A stretch of 64,000 nucleotides of DNA from Zygnema cylindricum (GCA_037447655.1 JBBHKE010001514.1:94761-158760), one strand, 5' to 3'. Shown: positions 44,536-55,749, numbered from the stretch's first letter. Numbers and translations: made by a program. The notes: generated by a model from the sequence alone, not told the origin.

Positions 44536-47268
44536 ATGTCCGTATTGCTCGATATTCCATTTTCTGCTGCTGCAGCTCATATTGAATCGGAAATGGCGTC
44601 GGCATCAATTCCTGCTGCTGTTCGAATATTCCCGCCAACAACTCCTGCTGCTGCAGCCATCAAAAGATACTGCCGTACCACCAATGGCTGCTCTACCACC
44701 GATCCTCCTCTTTGTCGTCCTTTCACTAGTTTTTCCGCTGGATATTCATCCTCTACAGCCGGATTTCAGAAGTTTTGGAGCTCAAGAGCTAGTAGCCATC
44801 AGTCCAGCATTACACTTAAGCCTTCACTTGAAAGGCTCTTTTTTCGCTCGAGCTCTCAACAGATTCATTATCATTGTTCAACGTATTTTCAGAGAAGCTG
44901 TACGCCGTATCGTCAAAAGTCTTGTGCAAACTTTAGAGCAAGTGTTTCTTGTTCGACTGCCATGGGAAATGGAGGTTCTAAGCGAGTTTGGGCAGAACCA
45001 GCGAGAGATTCAAAATTATTACCAAGTGAAGAACTATGGCTCCGAGTGAAAGAAGCAGCAGTTTCTTCTACTCACCATCCCTTTGTCTTCGGAGTTATAG
45101 CGGGAACACTTCCAGTTTCATGTGCTCTCTCATATTTAAGAGACTCGTATGCAGCTTCGAAACAAGACGCTGCTGTACCGGAGTTTGAGAAAATCGCATC
45201 GATATCGCCGATTCTTGTGTTGCAGAGAGTTCTTCAGAACGATTTTGCCGATTTTTCTCAGCAGATTGAGAGTGAAGCTCCAATGGATACAGAAGTCGGT
45301 GAATATGGAAAAAGTGGAAGTGACAACAGAAATGAATTTGAAATTATATCAACAGTTTTCAGGATTATCTCTGAAAAGATAATTTTTATCCGTTTGTGGC
45401 TTGTGATTATCCAGGCTGTAAGTTCTCTGAATTTGGATTCAAAAACTCTCCAAACTCATTTGTATGGAGCTCTTGTCTCACCTTTTACCATTCAAAGTTT
45501 GAAGAATCAGTTGACAGAATTGGAGGAATACTTGAATAGTCTGGTCAGGAAGAAGACTGTCATGTTTGAGAGATATGGTCTTGGAAAACTGTCGACAATC
45601 GAACAGGAAATAGACGAGGTGGAGGAAGTAGAGTATGAAAAGAAATTTGGTAAGGAATTGGATAGCTTTAGTGAATTGCTTGTGTCTTTGGAGAAAGACT
45701 GTACTCGTTTTATTGAAAAGGAGAGAGTTTTAATGGGCAAGCATTGTCCTCAGGAGATGTCGTCTTGTCACCCGTTGGCCTTGACAAAGGAGGATTTTCT
45801 GACTACTGTCTCTGGTCATCAAAAGACTGTTCCTGTTTTTGTGACTGATTTTGACGCTACATGTACTTATGAAGACGCCAGTGGGACTCTCATTGATGTG
45901 GCCATGGCTGCCGTGACAAGGAAAATGGGCATGGAAAACGATAAAGTAATGGCAGAAAGTCCTTTTGTGACAGACTTATCTCGTTCTAAAAAACTGGCGG
46001 ATATGGATGAAAATGGCGAGGGTGGTATTATTGTTAGTGAGGAGTTGACAGCTTCTTATATGGCCAATAAGTGGGAAGCTCTCATTTTAAGTTACTATGA
46101 GGTACAGGGTTCAGTTTTAGATGAGATATTGTTTACTTCTGACGGAGAAAGGCAACAGGCGTCTGACTTTGAACAAGAACAGGTTCTTTTGGAAAAAATG
46201 TCAAAAATTTACTTCGCAAATCTTTGCACCGTCGCCCTTCAAAAAAAATCATCAAAAATGGCTTTCAGTGGGATGGAGGGTTCAGCAATTGAGAATCAAG
46301 TGGAAAGTCACAGACAAGGACCAGTTGCAGTTCGGGAGACTACTTTTGGAGGCTTAGATCCTCTTTTACAACCCTTAATTGATCAGCTTTCCCCATTACA
46401 AAATTGTGAATTATGCCTCTCTCTCCCTCCTCCTCTTCCTTCTGTTCCTCTTCTGTGGTTACCGGCTGATCTTACCAATTGTACATACGAGAAAGGAGTC
46501 ACTGGATTGAACGAGGAGCTTTTTAATGGCCTATTTTTTGCACACTCGTTCAATCCTGTTGGACTAAATATGGCTCTCAGACATTTGGCGAAAGTTGAAA
46601 AAGTCACAAACCAGGCCGTGATGGATTCCAGAGTTTTGGAGGGTTCGACAAGGGCAGAAATATGGGCGGCTGCTCCGGAAAATAAACTTAGGCCCAATTG
46701 TGCAAAAGTTTTGGAGAGAGTTGCGACAAACGGATGGCCTGTACACATTCTGTCAGCTAATTGGTCGAAGGATTTGATTGGTGGGACTTTAACAGCAGCA
46801 ACAGCAGTCGGAACTGGTAACGGAGGGCGGTTCCATGTCCATTCGAATGATCTTGAATTCGATGACAGGGGTTATTCCACAGGCAATATCTGTAGAGCAG
46901 TTGAGACTGCCTTTGACAAAGGACGAATTTTCGACGATCTGCATCACCTGACTCATGTATTCCCCGTGTTGGATACCAAAGGATATTGCCCTAAAATGTC
47001 GGGAGGATGTTTTTCGGTGTACTTGGGAGACAGCATTACAGACCTCCTAGCCATGCTCGCTGCTGATTTGGGAATTGTGATAGGAAACAGTCAAAATTTG
47101 AGGCGTCTTTGTAAAGCGTACGGTGTTGAGATTAGACCTCTGTTAGTAGCGTCTTCAGCCATGGCTGCTCTAAAAGCTAGAGGGAAAAATTGGAGTGGAC
47201 GAGGTTCTGGGGTGATTTATGAAGCTAGTGGTTGGGAGGAGGTAGAGGCTTGTCTTTTAGGGCGGTAA
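44536..47268 (+). CDS. TH2: TH2-like thiamin monophosphate phosphatase (TenA-HAD fusion), single exon
   Basis: 910 codons from the ATG at 44536 (alternative ATG at 44593). Plant TH2 dephosphorylates thiamin monophosphate in the last step to free thiamin. Residues 1 to about 150 are Ser/Arg/Ala-rich and look like an organelle transit peptide. About 155-420 is TenA-like (HPFVFGVIAGTLP near 180, then LSYLRDSY) but is missing the usual downstream active-site blocks. HAD motifs are intact: DFDATCT with nucleophile Asp438 and Asp440, HILSANWSKDL, and GDSITDLLAMLAADLGIVIG (Asp832, Asp836). The C-terminus SGWEEVEACLLG matches plant TH2. It is intronless, unlike its neighbours and most plant TH2 genes, and longer than the usual 610-620 residues. 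Family assignment is firm for the HAD half; TenA activity is doubtful. Confidence 0.88.
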   Translation: MSVLLDIPFSAAAAHIESEMASASIPAAVRIFPPTTPAAAAIKRYCRTTNGCSTTDPPLCRPFTSFSAGYSSSTAGFQKFWSSRASSHQSSITLKPSLERLFFRSSSQQIHYHCSTYFQRSCTPYRQKSCANFRASVSCSTAMGNGGSKRVWAEPARDSKLLPSEELWLRVKEAAVSSTHHPFVFGVIAGTLPVSCALSYLRDSYAASKQDAAVPEFEKIASISPILVLQRVLQNDFADFSQQIESEAPMDTEVGEYGKSGSDNRNEFEIISTVFRIISEKIIFIRLWLVIIQAVSSLNLDSKTLQTHLYGALVSPFTIQSLKNQLTELEEYLNSLVRKKTVMFERYGLGKLSTIEQEIDEVEEVEYEKKFGKELDSFSELLVSLEKDCTRFIEKERVLMGKHCPQEMSSCHPLALTKEDFLTTVSGHQKTVPVFVTDFDATCTYEDASGTLIDVAMAAVTRKMGMENDKVMAESPFVTDLSRSKKLADMDENGEGGIIVSEELTASYMANKWEALILSYYEVQGSVLDEILFTSDGERQQASDFEQEQVLLEKMSKIYFANLCTVALQKKSSKMAFSGMEGSAIENQVESHRQGPVAVRETTFGGLDPLLQPLIDQLSPLQNCELCLSLPPPLPSVPLLWLPADLTNCTYEKGVTGLNEELFNGLFFAHSFNPVGLNMALRHLAKVEKVTNQAVMDSRVLEGSTRAEIWAAAPENKLRPNCAKVLERVATNGWPVHILSANWSKDLIGGTLTAATAVGTGNGGRFHVHSNDLEFDDRGYSTGNICRAVETAFDKGRIFDDLHHLTHVFPVLDTKGYCPKMSGGCFSVYLGDSITDLLAMLAADLGIVIGNSQNLRRLCKAYGVEIRPLLVASSAMAALKARGKNWSGRGSGVIYEASGWEEVEACLLGR

Positions 47269-48003
47269 TGTGTATGGCTTATTATTGAGTTGCTGCCCCC
47301 GTTTTTTTTGGAGTTGGATAGATATGTTTTTTTTTTTTTTTTCGCTCAGCCTGGCCTTCCAGGTGTTAGAAAAATGCAATTATTGTACATATTTTATCAT
47401 TGTTACCGATATATGACAGTGTTTATTGTTCCCATTTCAAATAGCGGTTGGTTTCTGTTTGTGAGTCAGTTTCCGTTTGGATTATTCATTGCTATTGTTT
47501 TTATTATAAATGTGAGTTCACCTTTTATAATTTTCTTATTTGTGCACTTCCCATTTATGGTCCCCCTTTTCTTTTAATGTTTCTGCATCTAGTGAATGGG
47601 GAGGCTCAAGCAGGTTTATAGGAAGACTTTTTATGAATTATGAAGTTAAAAATATAGAAGAATCAGTGAAGGAAAACAAATGCAAAACTGTAACCGATTT
47701 CAAAAATTACAACTCATAGGGTTATTACATTATCAAACTTTTACCTTCGTTTGGAGGATAAATAGTGCAATTCTTACAGGTTTTGGAGTGGTTGTACGTA
47801 TGGTTCACCCTAAACAATTTAATTTTCTTCAATGTAATTTCCGTATCAGTGGATGTTGGAAAATTTGGCTGTATGGTGCTTGTTAGTCTAGTTGACCGTT
47901 TTGTCTATGTTCTAATCTTAGAATGACACCATCTATTATGTTGATTTATGTTGTAGAGGTGTCACATGCCATCGGTTTGATCGCCTTCAGTTATTTCAGA
48001 AGC
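47269..48003. other. 3' region of TH2
   Basis: T-rich, with a poly-T run at 47326-47342. No further gene seen. Confidence 0.5.
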
Positions 48004-48079
48004 TACACCGTCAATCACTATTACAGTAAAGGAATAAACAGCGTAAAAAAAAATAGTGTTATTAACGCTAATCGGGAAA

Positions 48080-48127
<48 letters not shown>

Positions 48128-48575
48128 TAATTAATCCCAAACTGTAATTTGGGTTGTCCTGAATATTAAATACCCGCCCTTTCGATGTCTACAGTAATAT
48201 GTGTACCCGTACAAAATCTGACAATTCGTACGCCGTCGTGCTGTTCACACGGTCGACGGACGAACATATGAGAACGTGATTTTTGTCGACGAGTTTGCGT
48301 CTCTTTCTTCCAGTGCACATTCACATGTGTGCGCAATAATGTTAAGTGTCTTTTTATGCCTTTGTAATTCAAAAAGTACCATTTCGTACGGAGATACCCT
48401 GTCCGTACGCCACACTATTTCCATCGCAGTGTACTTCCATTATTAACGCTAATTGAAAAAAAACCCTAATTAGAATAGTGGAAAAAATAGAATTATGGAT
48501 TGTATTTCAAGTGTTTTTTTTTTTTTAAAGGGCACCGAATTAGCCTTATTTACTCTAATAGCGATTGGCGGTGTA
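48004..48575. mobile_element. MITE family A (572 bp, TA-flanked)
   Basis: Starts TACACCGTCAATCACTATTA and ends TAATAGCGATTGGCGGTGTA. It contains a (TA)n microsatellite at about 48089-48126 and CACATTCACATGTGTGCGC palindromic sequence. Confidence 0.8.
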
Positions 48576-48635
48576 CTGTACACGGCTCATTGCGGTTAAA
48601 ATTAATTACACCAATTCAAAAGTGTAACTTTGACC

Positions 48636-48999
48636 CATAGTTCAAAAGTAGGCGTTTCTATTGTAGGCCTTCTATAGGCGCCTTTATCGTAAGTTGTGTT
48701 ATGGGCTTTTCATGTGATCTTCTTAAATCGCTACTTTTACCAGAGACCGTCCGATCGTCCAAATCTGACGGTTTGAATAAAAAATACCTTAAAACTCACA
48801 GAAAAATAGTTTTTTGTCCGAATGTTTTTCAAAATTTAGACATGACATTTAATTCTCTATCAATCGATGTGCAACTCAACCCTGTTACTATTTTTTTTCA
48901 TTTTGCGACCGATACAATATGGGTCTTAAGGTCATATTGTATGTTTTGCGTACAATAGGCATATTGTATGGGCGTACTTTCACCTACTTTTGAACTATG
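48636..48999. mobile_element. hAT-type MITE (364 bp), perfect 8-bp TSD
   Basis: Ends CATAGTTCAAAAGTAGG and CCTACTTT-TGAACTATG form, flanked by CTTTGACC at 48628-48635 and 49000-49007. The empty site is preserved at about 52310-52325 (ACTTTGACCCAAATTC). Confidence 0.92.
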
Positions 49000-49046
49000 C
49001 TTTGACCCAAAGTCACGAAGTAGTCCTAATAGCGTTGTCTATTTAA

Positions 49047-49816
49047 GGGTAACCTTCCATCAGGCGTTCCTAATCGTACGAACACGTTTACTGGCAGTAA
49101 TATTTGTAACACCCTTCCATCAGGTCGTGCCAGTGAATGAGGTGTTAGATTGCGATTGGTACCACGTAGGATCCTGTTGAGCATCATCATTTCCAAAAGG
49201 ACAAAATCGTAGCTGCATATGTGTACGCGCAGCTGCATATGTGTACGCGCAGACGCCGATTAAAATATCTAGTAGCGTCACGCTAATGTACAATCTGAAC
49301 GTTCTTAGGGTTGTTGTCGTACCAACGGCCACGAAAACCGTTGCAAAATTAAAGTTTGTACAAATGTCCAAGAATGTACCATTTGTACGTGAATGTATTA
49401 TCGTTGTATCGCACATTTATGAAGGTGGCGTGATGTCCTACAACCAAGTTTTTTTTGTCGTCGAACAGGGTGGCTTTGATGTCAGAAGGTACAAGCCATT
49501 TGCCACATGTAACTTTATAACTTCACGTCCGTCGTGGATCGACGCTGACTTTACAAGTGGACCAATACACGCGTCCAGTAAGCGCTAAGTGTCCTCCTGA
49601 GGACAGTCGGAGGAGACTAGCCATGTACTGGAAACAAGGGACGTTTGCGTCGAAAATTGTAAATCGGACGGTGGTAGTTTTCGCCAAGAAGTCTGGAGAA
49701 TCTCAACGACATTTTAGTAAACATCTTTTGTTTAAAAAAAAAAAACGTACGGCTTAGTACGGTTAGGTACTTTCTCCAGTAAACAACCCCACTTTTTGCC
49801 TGATGGAAGGTTACCC
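49047..49816. mobile_element. PIF-like element, CATCAGG family (770 bp), TAA TSD
   Basis: Starts GGGTAACCTTCCATCAGGCG and ends CCTGATGGAAGGTTACCC, flanked by TAA. The empty site CTATTTAAGTGGTCC is preserved in the duplicate at about 52365. It has no transposase. Confidence 0.9.
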
Positions 49817-50038
49817 TAAGTGGTCCTTAACGCGCCAAGATGCGAAACAACATGGAGTGCACCTAATTCTAACAAAGCTGATGGTACACAATTTTTAATA
49901 GTGATTGAAGGATTACTCTGTGGAGTCGGGACTTTCGAGGATTATTCAACATTTTTGTACGGTCTTATTAGCGTATTGCTTGCTTTAATAAGGTCAAAAA
50001 AGTTCTTGAAGCTACAGAATGCGCCACTGCAGGTCATA

Positions 50039-50991
50039 GGGTGCGTCCCCATGTATTAAAGTATCGACTTTATTCTGTCGTTTTCACCCAAAACGCAGTT
50101 CCGTACGATAAAAACTTTAGCCGTACAATAAGATCAATTCTTGAAAAGTACAGCAAACGTCAAGTCGATACTTTGAATGTACTTCATGTTTGTCGTCATG
50201 TTAACATATTTTGGCGTTTTCCTTTTTTCGACCCCCGGGCAAGAGAATCCAGCCCGTCAAAAAACTTCATCAAAAATCACCTCGCGACTTGATTTCATGG
50301 AAAGTACCGCCCAAACAACGAATGAAAAACGGTCCACGCACGCGCCACACGAGTGGTATAATTTTAGGACGAGGGAGAGCACTCACTATTTTTCTCCCTG
50401 CCCGTCACGAGCATGTACGGGAAAAATCTGCAGGGGTCTCCGACCTCCACTTTCATTCATGGGTCCTTTGCAGAATTTTGCGCCGTCGTCGCCTCTCCCC
50501 TCTCCCTCTCACACTATCGCTTTTATCTCTCATTTCTTAGAATGAGGCACGACAATACTGATATTAAATGAAATATATTTAAAATATTTTTTTTGAGTGC
50601 CTTTGCGTATATTTTTATGGCAAGTCGAGTGAGAAAAGTCGGAAAAACGAAATCGGATAGCCATGGCCGAAAGTTGTTGAATTTTGTGACGTCGACGTTG
50701 TCACAAGTGAGCATGGCGTCACAATGTCACAAAACCCTAAACGTCTGCCATGTCACAAAATTAGAAAAATCTAGACGTCTACAACCGTCGTTGTTTTTGT
50801 TGGCGTCACCAATTGTCGGAAGTTTCGTAGTCTTCTTCAACCGTCACAAAATTGTACCTACATCTACAACCGTCACATTTCAAAGTTCCGATTTCATTTT
50901 CGCACATAGGGACGCTTTTCAAAGTAGTACGGAACAATTCACTACAGTCCAAAATAATTTTTCAAAGTATCGCTTACATGGGGACGTACCC
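50039..50991. mobile_element. PIF/Harbinger-like element (953 bp), ATA TSD
   Basis: Starts GGGTGCGTCCCCATGTA and ends TACATGGGGACGTACCC, flanked by ATA (50036-50038 and 50992-50994). The empty site GTCACAGTCACACCG survives in the duplicate at about 52584. The arms match those of the 5.5-kb element at 30616-36127. Confidence 0.9.
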
Positions 50992-51478
50992 ATAGTCGCA
51001 CCGTTTCGAAATTTTGTCCCTTTTCTTCTGAGAAACTACTTTTCCTTTGTAGAATCTGGTCTTTAAATGTTGTCTTTTCTGCTATTTGCCACATCCTCCA
51101 CGCCCCTAAATGACAAATATAGAATCCAATAGGATTTTTGTTCGTAATGTAGGCTCAGGTCGGGCATCGCTTCAATGATTCAGGGTGAAGTTCGATTACG
51201 ACATTCTGTAATCGTACGGCCAACATTACAGGATGCTACACTTTTAAGTTTGAACGAAGTTCCATTGCGCAGAGTTTGTAATCCACGTGTTAGCAAAAGA
51301 GTGGCGCCACGTATCTGTAGATTGTATATTGAAAATCGTCAATGATTTTCACACCGACCAGAAATCTCCATTTGTGTACCATGTACGTGCGTACCAGGTC
51401 ATCGTGCAACACAACTTTGTACTCTTTGCAGACGCCTTGTGAGATACCACCTCATTTTTTTAGGGTTACTGTTTTTTC

Positions 51479-51550
51479 GCGTGACGAATGAGCGTTGCCA
51501 GAAATAGTGTGACGAATGGGCGCTAATAGAAATAGCGTGACGAAAGTGCG
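51479..51550. repeat. Tandem repeat of about 27 bp (GTGACGAATGGGCGCTAAT)
   Basis: Three diverged units of AGAAATAGTGTGACGAATGG followed by a GCG-containing spacer. Confidence 0.6.
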
Positions 51551-51585
51551 TCACGACATTTCGTTTGTATTTTCTGTTGGATTTT

Positions 51586-52182
51586 TTAATGCGTATATCG
51601 TGTGCGAAATTTTTTGATTTCCGGTTTGAAAGAGGTGCTCGATACACGATCCTCATGCTCGGCGTGGAGGGCCTTCCAGTCACCACGAAGGAATCGGTGA
51701 CAACATGCCATAGTTTCTCTAGCCCCACTGCCCCTTCCACGACTTGGAAGGACTAGCACCCAAAAAGAGAACATAAGAAGAAGGTGCCAAGGAGCAATGT
51801 CCGCCGGGTTTGAAGAAATGTGGGACAAGGGGAGGTGGAGGGCATCTTCTACTAATGTCTTGACGGCCATAGGAATACGAGTGCACAATAGCGGGCGAGG
51901 GGCTCCCAAATCGTAAGCCTCCAAAACATCTAACTCACGGACATAATTCCAATCCTCCTCTGTAGGGCCTGACGGGAGTGTGGTCGACGACGATTGAGAA
52001 GAGGTGATAGACAAATGACCACCTCGGGTTATACAATGTCGATAACTCCGTGTATGAAGGGAAATACCGGCCCCCACGGCAGAAAGGCTATGACACCTAG
52101 GACATTCCAAACGCCTAGAAGGTTTACGAGGTTTGGGTGGAGGTGGGGGAGGGAGAAGGGAATAAGAAGGGCTTCCGGACAT
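51586..52182 (-). pseudogene. LINE-type retroelement N-terminal fragment with a zinc finger
   Basis: 198-residue frame from the ATG at 52182. The N-terminus is a proline run (PPPPPPKPRKPSRR) followed by a C2H2-like finger (CPRC, 12 residues, H-x5-H). A region follows with DLGAPRPLLCTRIP and the pattern WHLLLMFSFWVLVLPSRGRG, then CCHRFLRGDWKALHAEHE. That last block resembles the segment preceding the reverse transcriptase in many LINE-like proteins (hydrophobic run, P-x-RGG-like turn, then RxxxGDWxxLxxE). No RT domain follows. It lies next to a family-A MITE end (52200-52260). Confidence 0.55.
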
Positions 52183-52199
52183 AAGGTTGATTTCCCAAA

Positions 52200-52260
52200 A
52201 TAGAGTTAATAACTCTAATTATGTTTTTTCGTTTTTTTACTCTAATTACGATTCGTGGTG
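52200..52260. mobile_element. MITE family A, right end
   Basis: TAGAGTTAATAACTCTAATT, a T-rich spacer, then TCTAATTACGATTCGTGGTGTA. The left end was not found; the LINE fragment lies immediately to the left. Confidence 0.6.
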
Positions 52261-52770
52261 TACTGTACACGGCTCAATGCTGTGAAAATTAATTACACAA
52301 ATTCAAAAGTGATACTTTGACCCAAATTCATGAAGTAGTCCTTGTAGGGCTAATAGCGTTGTCTATTTAAGTGGTCCTTAACGTGCCAAGATGCGAAACA
52401 ACATGGAGTGCACCTAATTCTAACAAAGCTGATAGTACACAATTTTTAATAGTGATTGAAAAAATACTCCTTGGAGTCTGGACCTTTGAGGATTATTCAA
52501 CATTTTTGTACGGATTATTAGCCTATTGCTTGCAATAATAAGGTCAAAAAAGTTCTTGAAGATACATAATGCGCCATTGCATGTCACAGTCACACCGTTT
52601 CGAATTTTTGTCCGTTTTCTTCTGAAATATTACTTTTCCTTTGTAGAATATGCTTTTTAAATGTTGTCCTTTCTGCTATTTGCCACATCCTCCACGCCGC
52701 TAAATGACAAGTATAGAATCAAATAGGATTTCTGTTCGCCAAGTAGGCTCAGTTCAGGCATCGTTTCAAT
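52261..52770. repeat. Duplicated segment, copy 2 (empty sites)
   Basis: Uninterrupted version of 48576-51180, about 510 bp long, lacking all three insertions. It has its own small differences (for example AGTCCTTGTAGGGCTAATAG against AGTCCTAATAG). Confidence 0.85.
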
Positions 52771-52829
52771 CAATACACAAATATTTAGACAGGTTGACCT
52801 AATTATCGGACAGGCTTCCCTCCTTACAG

Positions 52830-53048
52830 TACACTGTGAATCGCTATTAGTGTTCATCTTTTTTTGGGCTTCTAAAACATCTTGTCCGTACACAAATGTC
52901 GGACTATGGATCTTACGGTTGCGATTGACAGGTAAAATTCTTAGCTCCCGATAGGCGGTCTCAAATTGAAAATTGGACATGTGTGTACGGAAAAGAGATG
53001 TTTTAACTGTCGAACAAATTATTAACACTACTAGAGATACACGGTGTA
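52830..53048. mobile_element. MITE family B (219 bp, inverted relative to 44302)
   Basis: Starts TACACTGTGAATCGCTATTA and ends ctactagagatacacggtgTA. The interior is the reverse complement of the other two family-B copies. Confidence 0.8.
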
Positions 53049-53815
53049 CTGTACTTCACTTTGCCTCTATGGCAACAAAAAAAATGGTGGCTCCTCCGCT
53101 CCACTGATTTCTAAAAGCGGTCCATATTAGAAATGTCCACACTAAATATGGAAACCATAGTAAACTTAGCAGTTCTCACCAATTCCCCGTTTACACCACA
53201 ATTAGTGTTGGTCATTCATCCTTTTGCTCACACTTATGATATTGACGGTGTAGTTTCTCCCATGCGGATGTGCGGCTTTTGTGAGGTGAATTTTTTATTG
53301 TTTTTAATTACGGGAAAGTACGTTACTGTACTGAATCGGCACATGTTCGAATTCTATGAATACACGTTTGTGGTTAAGATGCAGCAGTCGTGGAACTACA
53401 CCCAATCAGAAACGAGAGAAGAATAGAAGAAAGTATGATAATGTAGAATGTGATAACATCCAAGCGTCCACAAAAATAGTCAAAGATGATCGTCAATAGT
53501 AATTTTTATGGTGCATACAATACTTTTGTTTTTTAGTATCCTACAAAACCGGGCCCAAAATTACATTTTCCGCTCCCATACCTTGATACAAAAAAATGGC
53601 GATATCCTGATCGCGGTTCAATATGTGGCGACTGCCGATATTATATTTGTCTATGATCATAGAGGTACAAAACGCATAAAACGCCCGCATGAAACACCCA
53701 AAAATAATAAATATGCGCATGGAACAAATGCACTGTTTATTAAATGCGTTGACCGACTTTGACTTCATAATAAAATAAAAAATAGAAAACATTTAATCAA
53801 AAACAATACTACACC
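53049..53815. other. No gene recognised
   Basis: A 97-codon open frame at 53133-53426 has no recognisable signature. The stretch 53640-53760 resembles 41390-41530 (GCATGAAA...CCCAAAAATAA...TATGCGCA), a further dispersed repeat. Confidence 0.4.
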
Positions 53816-53818
53816 TTA

Positions 53819-54550
53819 GGGTGAAGCTCCATCAGGCAAAAAGTGGGGTTCATTACTAGAAAAAATGCAATTCCGTACATATCCAACTCATTTTCGTACA
53901 GGGCCATACTGTTTTTTTTTTCTTTTTATAAAACATGATTACTGGAGATTCGTCAAGATTCTCCAAACTTTTGGGCGACAACGTCGACCGTCTGATTATT
54001 TGTTTTCGAAGCAAGCGGTCACTTCTTCCATTGATTCGCTAGTGTCCTCAAGGAGGACGATAGCCAATCATCAAACATGTAAAATGTTTACGCGTGGAAA
54101 GGTCACGTACGAGCCGCTCGCCTTCGGACATTTGCCACGCGCCTTCGGACAGGTGAGAATCAAATCCGACGAAAACCACCAAAAAAAATATTTGGTTGAA
54201 AAATGTGACGTGACGTCTCCTCCACGAACGGCTGACATCCGGAACTTGCGGCGCCACGACGAAACATGAACGACAAAACAACTACAAAAAATACAAAACA
54301 CGAACGTACAAATTTTATATTCATGTAATTTAATTTTGCGGTTGGATGTATGGATACAAGCTCAGATATTGTGCTTTTGGAATCTTTGACTGCTCGTTGT
54401 CATACCAGGAACCTATGTGCATCGAATCGAATGAAAGCACGTACGCGATAGATTCCATTGCTGACACGACCTGATGGAGAAGGGAACGAAGTATTACTGC
54501 TAGTAAATGTATCCGTACAATTACTCTCGGCGCCTGATGGAGAAGCGACC
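53819..54550. mobile_element. PIF-like element, CATCAGG family (732 bp), TTA TSD
   Basis: Starts GGGTGAAGCTCCATCAGGC and ends GCCTGATGGAGAAGCGACC, flanked by TTA (53816-53818 and 54551-54553). It is more diverged than the two other members. Confidence 0.8.
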
Positions 54551-54976
54551 TTAATCAACTTAACTCATTTTTTTTACAGTAATATAGGTACTTTTTAGTT
54601 AGCGTTTACTCTAATTTCGATTGTTTTTAAATAGTGTAATGTATGAGATTTGTCATTCTGTACTAACACAATTAGTATTATTTGTACATACGTGCTCATT
54701 ATTTGGTATAAACGTACACAGTAAGTGTTAGATAAAGGCGTCGACACGGGAAATTAAGCGCGTCGCACGGAAAATAGCACACATATTTGATTCCCAATCA
54801 TAAAGACGAGGGAAAATCGCGAGAACCTGGTCTCACATGTTCAAGCGTCGACTATGAGAACACAAACTATCGCGGCTACACTATGGGAATGGTATCCAAA
54901 TTAGTGTCGGGTGTATAGATTAGCGTTCATTTTTGTTGGCGTCAAGCCCTTGAACACAAAATAGAGTTAACAACAC

Positions 54977-55192
54977 TACACCGCCAATCGCTATTAACGT
55001 TAATAACGATAATTCGGTGCCCCCTATTTTTTTTTTAAATTATCAAATATAATTATCCATACTATTTAAAAAAAACCTTCATTTATAATTAGATAAATGA
55101 TTTCTTTGAAAATTTTCAAATTCCCAATTAGCGTTAATAACTCTAATTATTATTTTACGCAATATATTCCGCTAATAGCGATTGGCGCTGTA
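54977..55192. mobile_element. MITE family A (216 bp, TA-flanked)
   Basis: Starts TACACCGCCAATCGCTATTA and ends CTAATAGCGATTGGCGCTGTA. The interior is short and AT-rich with TTAGCGTTAATAAC blocks at both ends. Confidence 0.8.
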
Positions 55193-55327
55193 CCGTAGTT
55201 GTTCCTCCACACTATTTATTTGTTAACTCTATCGAGTATCAACGATTCATGGTGTACTTTCAATCCTTATTTTCAAAATTTAAGTACATTTTATCCGTAC
55301 ACGAATTGTACACGAAATTTACGAATA

Positions 55328-55690
55328 AGGGTATGGTTACATCAAGAGGTCTTTGTAATAGTACGGACGACAATTTTTTTGGATTACAGAGGCCTCGGTT
55401 ACATCGCGTATCGTTTGTAAATAAGTTTTTACATACGTGTTCTGATTTGAGTAGCTCCACGTAAGTCGACGATCAAATCTCTAAAATCGTCAAAGATTTT
55501 AGAACCAACCATTTTCGTATGGAAATCCGTACTTGCGTACTTCGTACGTGTACTTCGCAAGTGTACCGCGTCAATGTACCTCAGAGATCTCCTTCACTCT
55601 GCTGAATTTTAGGAAAAAACCGTATTTCTTTTCGGCAAAGATTTTACGGTCACCTTGTTTGAAGGCACGTGACTTTGGGGCGTGTGAAGT
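55328..55690. repeat. Copy of the hAT element's right arm
   Basis: GGGTATGGTTACATCAAGAGG through GAAGGCACGTGACTTTGG matches 29634-29945 and 36157-36505, but without the terminal CGATACCCAACACTA. Confidence 0.7.
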
Positions 55691-55749
55691 TTTTCATTTT
55701 TCATCGACGCAAGTGTGTATCACCCAGGTGTAGCGAATTGACTGATTCT

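Larger units (their letters stand above)
48576..51180. repeat. Duplicated segment, copy 1 (with three insertions)
   Basis: Starts CTGTACACGGCTCATTGCGG right after a family-A MITE end. It matches 52261-52770 in order once the elements at 48636-48999, 49047-49816 and 50039-50991 are taken out. Shared blocks include AATAGCGTTGTCTATTTAA, GGTCCTTAACG(C/T)GCCAAGATGCG and TTGCCACATCCTCCACGCC. Confidence 0.85.

Noticed and set aside
53133-53426. 97-codon open frame with Cys and aromatic residues
   Set aside because: No splice context, no recognised motif, and it is surrounded by repeat debris.
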